A stretch of 64,000 bases of DNA, from positions 66,844,390-66,908,389 of the forward strand of contig JAVMKO010000003.1 of NCBI GenBank assembly GCA_032164245.1. The letters are read 5' to 3'. Below the pieces are notes generated by a model. The model had not been told where the DNA came from, did not search any database, and saw only the letters and a list, made by a program, of their open reading frames with translations. This document shows positions 56,720-64,000 of this stretch, in pieces. A program made the position numbers and the translations under genes. Each line of letters opens with the position of its first letter. The stretch's first letter is position 1. This DNA comes from Sternotherus odoratus. Taxonomy: Eukaryota > Chordata > Testudines > Kinosternidae.

Positions 56720-58196
56720 CAGAGGTCTTAAACACGCAGCCCGCAGGGTTATTTTCTGTGGCATGCCAGTTCCCCGCAGCCACCCCGCATTTACCTAGAG
56801 CATCTCAGGCCTGGCACGCACCAGGGGCAGGGCAGGCTTCCTGTCTGACTACCCTGCCCTGCCCCTGTGCTGCTCCAGGATGTGGCCAGAACCTGGGAGG
56901 TGGGGGTACAGGTGTCTGTGTGTTGCCCTTGCTTTCACGCCCCCTGCAGCTCCCATTGGCTGGGAATGGGAGATTCGGGGCAGGTACCTGGAGGAGCAGT
57001 CAGGGTAACACACAGACTCATGTACCCCCCCTCCTAGGTTTGCAGAGTGGGGGCAGGGCAGGCCTGCCCTGAGCCCCCTGCCACCTCCCCAAAACCCTCC
57101 TGCACCCCAACCCCCTGTCCTGAGCCCCCTGCTGCAACCTGCACCCCTCCTGCACCCCAGCCCTCTGCCCTGAGTCCCCTGATGCACCCCGCACTCCTCC
57201 TGTACCCCAACCCCCCTGCTGCACCTCACGCCCCTCCTGCACCTCAACCCCCTGCCCATACCCCTCTGCCACAACCCACACCCCTCCTGCACCCAAACCC
57301 CCTGCTCTGAGCCCCCGCTGCACTCTGCACCCAACCCCCTGTCCTGAGCCCCCGCCACACGCTGCACCCTTCCTGCACCCCCTGGTGGCAGGGAGGGGTG
57401 GAGTTGGGGTGGGAATTTTGGGGAAGGGGTTGGAATGGGGGCAGGGCAGGGGTGGGAAGAGTGGGGCTGGGGCAGGGGTGGGTATACAAGTGTTGTGGGT
57501 TTTTTTTTCAAACTCAATATTAAAAATATCACAGTTGTCTCTATTCTTTTCTAGACCTAAACAGAACAGAAACACAAATAAGGTGCTCTGCCTGTTCTTG
57601 CCTTTTTTTGTTTTTGTTTTTTTTGTTTTTATTTTTTTAGACTTGCTAGCTAGTAAGCCTGCTTCTACTTTTCACAGCAGCAGACTTATTAGCTAGCTGG
57701 GAGGCAGTAAAAACAAATATCACTTTTCACAGCAGATTTACTCAACCCTGGCAAGCTGGGAGACAAATTAAGCCTTGGATGGGGAGGTAGGTAGAGAGGA
57801 AGCAGAGGCCGGGGAATGATGGGGTGGATGGGTGAGGGGCTGGGTGAGGGGCTGGGTGAGGCAGCAAGAACCAGGAGTGAAGTGTAAGGGGCCGGGGGAC
57901 AGAGCCTGGGGCCGGATTCCACCGCTGCATGGCTCTCCTGCCACCCACCACCCCAGGTCTGAAGAAGGAAGCCTGAGTCCCACTGCCCCAGGGAAGGTGG
58001 GGAACTCACACCAGAAGTCTGCTCATCTGGCACTTGTGGCTCCAGAGGGAGGCAGAGTCCAACCCCACCTGGTGGCCCAGGGGAGGGCCACTGCTTTGTC
58101 TTCCCCCCCTCCCCCGCATCACCACCCAGAAGGCTGTGGTGGCATGAAAAACCCCTATTGGCCACATCCAGCCACCGTAGTCACATTTGAGAAACG
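56720..58196. mobile_element. probable hAT element (about 1.5 kb)
   Basis: Left end CAGAGGTCTTAAACACGCAG and right end CACATTTGAGAAACG are diverged inverted termini of hAT type. Inside is a C-rich degenerate tandem array at about 57060-57380 (CCCTGCACCCC and TGAGCCCC units), then GC-rich sequence. The 8-bp duplication is not clean (ATTTAATT versus CAATTTAG). Confidence 0.55.
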
Positions 58197-58204
58197 CCAA
58201 TTTA

Positions 58205-59073
58205 GACCAACTGAGGGTGTGACCTATAATACAATAACCCAAAGTGCTCTAGAAATGTAGAAGTGAGTTATTATTTCTATTAGAAGATACAAGTGGAAAG
58301 AAGACACAGAATTCATAAAAATTTACCCCCTGAAAACATTTAAAATAGTTAAGGGGATAATCCACTAATACAGCTATAAAAAAGCCAGAAGCTACTTAGT
58401 TGGTTCCTTAGCCATCCCTTGATTTTGATTTCTCCACATTACATTACTCATACCCAAACACACAGGGTTCCTTCTCTCACCTCAACACAAAACACGCAAT
58501 TTTTAACTATGTCTGTATTGGAGTGGTTAGAAATGTATATTATTTAATTGCTGGACATACTGAATTGGTGCTGCATTTAAGAAGGTAGTTATTTTGTGTA
58601 TGGTGTAGAATTTTAGTTGATTGTTGTGCTTAAGTGTGCTGCTTGTTTGCAACAACTGTTTTAAGTGGAAACAATTTGTAACAATAGTTAGCATTTTCAG
58701 AAGCTGCCATTTGTAATGTTTCTAATACAGTTATCAAGGTGATGTAGTCAGAAGGTATGATGTTATCTGATTAAATATGACAATGTAGATAATTGTTGCT
58801 ACTACTGTTATATAACTGCAACAAATCTTGTACAAATTATGTCAAGTAAGGTGTCTACGGAAAGGCTACAAGTTGCAGAATATGATTATGTAATTTGTAT
58901 CCATGTATCATTTTTGTATTTGAAGTTATGAGCACTGGCGCTATACCTGTATTTCAAATATGTTCATTCCTGGGTAACGTCCACAAGGTATTTAGCCTGC
59001 ACATCTTGAAGGTACTAGTCAAATTAAGTGGCTCATCAAGGAACACTTAACTCACAAAGGACAGTAGGATACA
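58205..59073. repeat. intron and left part of an old LTR-like repeat
   Basis: After about 58500 the style (GTTATGAGCACTGG, TTTCAAATATGTTC) resembles a large old reptile LTR that appears to continue at 59743-60540 beyond an inserted LTR. Confidence 0.4.
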
Positions 59074-59742
59074 CCTATCACGGAGTGCCCAGGGCGATGG
59101 TCTGGAACTGCTCCCTAGGAAGCCAGTCAGAACTCCAGGGGGAAACGTCCTTCCGTACACAGCCTGTCTCCAAGGCTAGGAGCTTCACAGATTCCCGCTT
59201 CCACCTTCCTGAGTCTGACCTCGGAGCGTTCAGCACCTCTGCCCCTCCGTGTGCTTCCCCCAGCAAGCCCGCCCATGTGGGATCCTGGGGAAGCCCATGG
59301 GTCTGCACCCCAATCCACAGTCAGATGTGACTCTCAGCCAGCCAGTAAAACAGAGGTTTATTAGATGACCGGTGCCTGGTCCAACACAGACCATACAGCG
59401 AACCGGACCCCTCAGCTGGATCCATTTTGGGGGGCCCAGGGAGGCCAGACCCTGTCTGGGCCTGCCTCCCTTTTGCCCAGCCAGCTCCAGACTGAAATTC
59501 ACTCTCTCTAGCCCCTCCTCCCCTTTCTCTTTGTCTCCTTCCAGGCAGGAGGTCAGGTGACCTCTCACCAACAGGTTCAGAGGTAGAGAGGTGGGGGGGG
59601 GGGAAGGGACAGGGCATTGGCTGCTTGCTTACACTGTCTCTCTGCTTTGCATCAACTACACATCCTTATCCCTCCACACAGACACTCAAGAAATGCATAG
59701 GGGAAACGGAGGCACTCACTCAGTATTCCCACTCCATCACAA
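59074..59742 (-). repeat. solo LTR, minus orientation (about 669 bp)
   Basis: On the minus strand it starts TGTGATGGAGTGGG and ends near GGGCACTCCGTGAT. Minus-strand AATAAA is at about 59357-59362. No internal coding region is present. It lies inside an older repeat; the target duplication is not clear. Confidence 0.65.
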
Positions 59743-60545
59743 TCCCACTATCTACACTTAATGGACTTTCCTGCTATGACTAAGCAAAATCATACATGAA
59801 CATGTGACCAGCCAATGTGACTCTAAATACCATCTTGTTTCCTGTAATTTTCCACTAGCTGTGCTGAAGGCTTTATTTGAAACAATGGATTTCTCTCCAC
59901 ATGGCAGAAGCTATAAAGGCCCTGGAAACAGCTCCATTTGGCCTCTTTCCTGCTCAAACATCTGGACTATGAACTTATACTAATGGGGGCATTCTAACCA
60001 AGGGATTGAGGACCTTTCAGTGATTTGGAAGCAACCAGACACTTGACTTAAGACAGCAGTTTACTCCGTCACTGCTACAAGCCTGAATCAAGAACTTTGC
60101 AATTATTGTATATATTTGATTCCTTTAACTAATTTTAATTCTCACCTTTCTTTTTATAAATAAACCTTTAGAGTTTTAGATAATAAAAGATTGGCAATGG
60201 TGTGATTTTTGGGTAAGATTGGAGTTATATATTGACCTGGGTGTGTGGTTGGTCCTCTGGGATCAGAAGAACCTTTTATCTGATGAAACTGGTTTTAAAG
60301 AACCACTCATTGTTAAATCTAGTGTTTTGGTGGTGCTACAAGGACTGGAATACTTAGGGAAACTGCGTTTCTGACTCCTTGTTTGCCAGTGTGGTGAAAC
60401 AGAAGTTTACTTTTGTTGCTGGTATGGTGTACCTCATGGGAGAATAACCACCACTTTTGGGGTGTGTCTGCCTTATTTTTGGCAGTCTTTCCTGAATTTG
60501 GTATTCTCAGTTGTGACCGACTGAAGCTCAGTTACAGGACGTGTG
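59743..60545 (+). repeat. right part of the old LTR-like repeat
   Basis: Contains ATAAATAAACC (poly(A)-type signal) near 60155 and the phrases shared with 13081-13620. Probably the 3' half of an old ERV LTR. Confidence 0.5.
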
Positions 60546-60820
60546 ATGTTATGTTTTTCAATATTTAGGTTTGTGGTTGGAATTATATTTGCATATTTTG
60601 TGTGGAGTCACAGGGAGGAGACCTGGATTATAGACAAAATTATAAAAAAAGGCAGGGAGAGAAATGGATCCCTTTTGATATAGAGGGAAAGTCCTACAAA
60701 ATTGCTAGTGGAACACAAATACACTTTAACTGACATTTCATATTTCTTATCTCAAGCAAAGACAGCAAAATTGGGAAAAGATTTTAATTTTTATGCTTTA
60801 AAAGTAAAACATTTACTAAC

Positions 60821-60977
60821 CATTTTTTTCTATATTCTTCAGACAGACAACAGTGTCAGGTAAGAGGCCTTTTTCTGACAAGACTGACCAATGCTCTGAT
60901 GTTGTAGGATAGTTATCCATTACCCATCCTCCTTTTTCTGGAGCCCCAGGAAACCTGTCTTTGTTCTTCTTAGTGAG
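60821..60977 (-). CDS. AK9: AK9 exon, kinase module with DNYP motif
   Basis: 157-bp exon encoding about 52 residues, including GGWVMDNYPTTSEHW and LLPDTVVCLKN. The MDNYP segment sits where adenylate kinases carry DGFPR, after the NMP-binding region, and is followed by the usual strand ending in a Leu/Val-rich stretch. It starts in phase 0 after a TAACAG acceptor and ends with one base before a GTTAGT donor. The P-loop of this module must lie in an exon beyond the right edge of the window. The Asp-to-Asn change within the motif suggests an altered or weak catalytic site, as AK9 modules often diverge. Confidence 0.88.
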
Positions 60978-61879
60978 CTGTTACACAATGTTGGATTTAG
61001 TTGTAAAACAAAATTATATAAATACAATAATATCAGTGAATTGTTTAGAAAAACAGACAATATACATTCTTTGTACTCACAAAAAATGTGACCTGAACTT
61101 AGTGTTACAATTTTAAAGATTTCCAGGATCGACAAAATGGTAGTTACACTTTATAGCTTACGTGGAATGAGCATTACTTTTTTGAGAAGGAAACACCAGT
61201 TTCCATATTAATATAAACCATTTACATTCAAAGTATCCATTTATAAAATTAAATAACAAACAATAAGAAGATGCGGACTTCTCTTAACTACCTTGCTTCC
61301 TGGCCAAATAAAAGCTAAGATCCTTGTTTAACATCAAGCCTACATTAGATAAACTCCTTATGGGATGTATGAGAAAGTAGGAAAAAGTAATGAAGGAAAT
61401 AGACTGCTTTAGGTAAAATTCATCACTTTAGGTAAAGTGCTGCTTTAGGTAAAATTTTTACCTACCTGCTTTAGGTAAAATTCATCACTTTTTGGTAACA
61501 ATGTTAAAGGAAGTCCTTGCTCAGGCAACCATTGGGGAGCTTTGCCAAAGAACTTAAGAACAGAGCTTTTTAATAGTTGATTTAGATTTCTATGTCTTAG
61601 ATTTCTATGTTACAGCCTTAGCAATGTAGTGAGGAAGCACCTCTTAATTTACTATTATAGCTATAACCATCAATACAGCTTCTGAGTACGATGGTATATT
61701 GTACTGTACATTGCTTAAGGTCCACATGGGAGAGATCCAAGCCTTTTTATACTGCTGCTCTGAGATTCCAATAGTATCAGAAGGTTTACAGTGAAACTAA
61801 AAGTTTGACATTCCTAACTAAAAGGCTACAAATATTATATCCTAAAGTAAGCTAGTCCACATTATGTTTAGGGTCAAAT
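60978..61879. repeat. AK9 intron with a short tandem repeat
   Basis: At 61404-61490 the unit CTGCTTTAGGTAAAATT recurs about three times, with CATCACTTT spacers. Otherwise AT-rich with nothing recognised. Confidence 0.6.
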
Positions 61880-62041
61880 GGAGACTATATAATGTGAAGA
61901 TTTGAGGACTTCAATAGCTCAGACATAGGTGAGAGGTTTATTGCAGGAGTGGGTGGGTGAGATTCTGTGGCCTGTGTTGTGCAGGAGGTTGGACTAGATG
62001 ATCATAATGGTCCCTTCTGACCTTAAAGTCTATGAGTCTAG
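61880..62041 (+). mobile_element. CR1 3' end fragment
   Basis: Ends ACCTTAAAGTCTATGAGTCTA after GGTTGGACTAGATGATCATA, the standard CR1 3' terminus. About 160 bp, 5'-truncated. Confidence 0.9.
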
Positions 62042-62154
62042 ATTTACATTTCAAATGAACAATTTGAAAAATAAATTTTGCCAAAGGAATATATAAAATA
62101 TTACAAGGAACTCTTAGAAATAATATGTGAATGTTTTGGTACTGGTATTTTTAC

Positions 62155-62309
62155 CTCTGTAATTGCTTCCTCTAATACTTCAGCATATACTTCAGCCGGT
62201 AGCACTAATGGAAATTGTGCTGCAATTTTAACAGCTTCTTCTAACAAAGCTTGAACTTCTGGGTGATCAGCAGTTACCTCTGTCTCTGATGTGTTTATTG
62301 ATGTATCTT
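62155..62309 (-). CDS. AK9: AK9 exon, acidic linker
   Basis: Most 5' exon recognised, 155 bp, encoding about 51 residues rich in Glu, Ala and Val (for example ETEVTADHPEVQALLEEAV). It starts with AA completing a Glu codon (phase 1) and ends on GAG before a GTAAAA donor in phase 0, which fits the next exon. The acceptor AATAG has a weak pyrimidine tract, so the 5' edge is the least certain border in this exon. There is no catalytic motif; the sequence looks like a helical linker between kinase modules. Confidence 0.8.
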
Positions 62310-62420
62310 CTATTGTGTTTGCAAGGAATAAATTAATAATAAAGATCACTAATATCTCACATTTTACACAGTATTTTCATCTAAAAGGCTTATACAGCAA
62401 ATTACAGATTTTACAAATTA

Positions 62421-63488
62421 GGGCATGTCTTCACTACCACTTTAATTCGACCTTAACGACGTTAGGTCGAATTAAAGGTGTACCTGTCTTCACATACATG
62501 CCCTTAAAGTCGATTTAAAGGGCCCTCAAGATCGATTTCGGAACTCCTGCCTAACCAGAGAAGTAAGGCTAAATTCGACATTACAAGCTCGACTGTGGGC
62601 TAGTGAAGAGGCATCAGCAGTTAAGCCTCCGACCTCCGAGCAGCCCCGTGAGGGGGGGGCTGTTCGGGGGGGGGGCTGTTCGGGCGGGGGGGGGTCCGCG
62701 GGGCTGCTGAGGGGGGGGGGGGAAGCCCGCGCGGGGCTGCTTGAGGGATCGGCTCAGCTGTCTGGTCAATTTCACCAGGCAGCTGAGCGGATAGCCCCGC
62801 ACCGGCTCCCCCCCCCCTCGGGCGGGGGGGGGGTCCAGCGGGGGGGCTGTTTGGGCGGGGGGGCTGTTGGGGGGGCTGTTCGGGCGGGGGGGTGTCCGCG
62901 GGGCTGCTGAGGGGGGGGTAAGCCCGCGCGGGGCTGGGCTCAGCTGTCTGGTCAATTTCACCAGGCAGCTGAGCCGATAGCCCCGCGCCGGCTCCCCCCT
63001 CGGGCGGGGGGGGGGGTCCAGCGGGGGGCTGTTTGGGCGGGGGGGGCTGTTGGGGGGGCTGTTCGGGCGGGGGGGGGTCCGCGGGGCTGCTGAGGGGGGG
63101 GGGGAAGCCCGCGCGGGGCTGCTTGAGGGATCGGCTCAGCTGTCTGGTCAATTTCACCAGGCAGCTGAGCCGATAGCCCAAGCAGCCGCGCGCTGGCTCC
63201 CCCACCCCCCCTCGGGCGGGTGGGTACGGCGAGGGGGGGGCTGTTCGGGCGGGGGGGTCCGTGGGGCTGCTTGGGCAGGGGGGGGGTCCAGCACGCATTG
63301 CACTGTGGGCTACCTACCCACAGTGCAATGCGGGCTATGTCGACCCCCTGCAAAAGTTCAAGGACAGACAGTGTCGACCACTGTCGACCTGCTGTCCTGG
63401 TGGGGACACACTGATTCGATTTTCTAAACTCGAGTTTAGAAAATCGAATTAAGGGAAATCGACCTAGACCTATAGTGAAGACATACCC
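62421..63488. mobile_element. Harbinger-like MITE (1068 bp) with internal minisatellite
   Basis: Inverted termini GGGCATGTCTTCACTA and TAGTGAAGACATACCC lie between TTA at 62418-62420 and 63489-63491. Palindromes occur inside: TAATTCGACCTTAACG with its mirror at the left; GCATTGCACTGTGGG mirrored at 63291-63328; and a 36-bp perfect palindrome centred on CTCGAG near 63431. The middle is a GC-rich tandem array. Confidence 0.93.
62640..63290. repeat. GC-rich minisatellite, about 190-bp unit, three copies
   Basis: The marker CTCAGCTGTCTGGTCAATTT recurs at about 62753, 62940 and 63132 (spacing 187 and 192). Each marker is a hairpin (GCTCAGCTGTCTGGT against ACCAGGCAGCTGAGC). Between them are long G runs. 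Overlapping Pro-rich frames on the minus strand are artefacts. Confidence 0.9.
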
Positions 63489-63491
63489 TTA

Positions 63492-64000
63492 GTGTATATG
63501 TCCTATAAATAGGAGTCACTTATGACCACCAAAACACAGCCACTTCTTAGGTGGAATGTAGCAGTCATTTAAAAACACAGCAACACTACACAACAGTTTT
63601 GAAGAAGTTACATAACACGAATTGAAGAATATTTCCTCAAAATGTATTTAATTATTTAATAATGACAACTGAAGACCTTGATTTTATGTCTCCTTCAAAA
63701 GATAAACTCTTACACAGTACAATGACCCATAACACCAGAAGGGGCATTAGTTCATTATTGACTCAGAGAGAAGAGTGATACCAATTGAATCACCACTACC
63801 ACTTTGTTTAGCACCCTCAGAGCTTCTCCTATGGGTTTCTAGTCAAAGTTATAACCTCCTCTGACTCAGTACAGTATGTTAGAAATAACAAAAATCACAG
63901 CGCAAGGTGGCACCTCATCAGGGGTAGTACATTATTTTTTGTTGAGGTCAAACTGTCTTGGCCAAAATACAGTCAAGACTTTAGAGAAAACAATAAAAAA
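63492..64000. other. AK9 intron or upstream flank, no recognised element
   Basis: AT-rich sequence to the end of the window; no exon or repeat recognised. Confidence 0.45.

Larger units (their letters stand above)
113..62309 (-). other. AK9: AK9 gene, internal part (18 exons recognised)
   Basis: AK9 is a large multi-domain nucleoside mono/diphosphate kinase that moves phosphate from nucleoside triphosphates to AMP, dAMP, CMP and similar acceptors. Minus-strand exons between 62309 and 113 encode about 980 residues, roughly half of the vertebrate protein (about 1,900 residues). Identification rests on repeated adenylate-kinase signatures: P-loops GTHGAGKT (38 kb exon) and GPPKSGKT (9.9 kb exon), with acceptor-site motifs DNYP, DGFPRT and DGYP in later exons. 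These modules are separated by acidic, lysine/glutamate-rich linkers typical of AK9. All borders are AG/GT and phases agree except between the 55134 and 48385 exons. The ends lie outside the window. Orthologue identity is very likely; exact exon ends are read by eye. Confidence 0.95.

Noticed and set aside
56849..57575. Minus-strand frames of up to 227 codons rich in Gly, Cys and Gln
   Set aside because: Arise from C-rich tandem units within a probable hAT element.
62614..63427. Pro-rich frames of up to 225 codons
   Set aside because: Produced by the GC-rich minisatellite in the Harbinger-like MITE; they repeat with the 190-bp unit.

Overview
This is vertebrate genomic DNA, most likely from a turtle. 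It is AT-rich, intron-dominated and dense in retroposons. The best clue is a tRNA-derived SINE carrying the tract GTGGCACCTTAAAGACTAAC with CATAAGCTTTCGTGGG, present at 728-948, 12339-12760, 23915-24115 and 27831-27953. It occurs beside CR1 LINEs, a Penelope-like element, DIRS-like pieces and many non-autonomous hAT and Harbinger elements. The species assignment is inference.

The only host gene recognised is AK9 (adenylate kinase 9, also AKD1/AKD2), on the minus strand across the whole window. I place 18 internal exons, from 62155-62309 (most 5') to 113-259 (most 3'). All have AG/GT borders, and reading phase is continuous at every junction except one between 48385 and 55134, where at least one exon is probably missed. 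The exons cover parts of three adenylate-kinase modules: a DNYP segment at 60.8-61.0 kb; a full P-loop and DGFP module at 29.8-39.2 kb; and a P-loop and DGYP module at 0.1-10.1 kb. Acidic or charged linker exons join them. First and last exons lie outside the window.

The introns are layered with mobile elements. From left to right: a fold-back SINE (728-948), a hAT element (1260-1560), DIRS-like debris (3.1-5.0 kb), a Penelope-like retroelement with RT and GIY-YIG motifs (6.2-8.0 kb, minus), two Harbinger-like MITEs (8.8-9.5 kb), and a SINE split by a third MITE (12.3-12.8 kb).

A young gammaretrovirus-like provirus fills 14348-21965 on the minus strand, in the same sense as AK9. It has two nearly identical LTRs, a 4-bp target duplication, a tRNA-Pro primer site, a polypurine tract, gag and pol in one frame separated by UAG, and only the start of env. 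Gag and pol carry frame damage.

Further right come a second fold-back SINE (23.9 kb), hAT elements at 24.7 and 32.6 kb sharing an inverted G-rich cassette, a CR1 LINE interrupted by a solo LTR and a SINE (26.6-28.3 kb), a decayed plus-strand retrovirus (30.9-35 kb) split by a hAT element, a solo LTR (40.2 kb), a DIRS/hAT nest (44.2-47.7 kb), more hAT elements (49.0, 56.7 kb), a minus-strand CR1 (52.1-53.3 kb), nested LTR sequence (58.5-60.5 kb), and a 1.07-kb Harbinger-like MITE swollen by a GC-rich minisatellite (62421-63488).

No complete new gene system was found. The observations most worth following are the two fold-back SINEs with similar breakpoints, the young sense-oriented provirus next to an AK9 exon, and the paired 93-bp AK9 exons.
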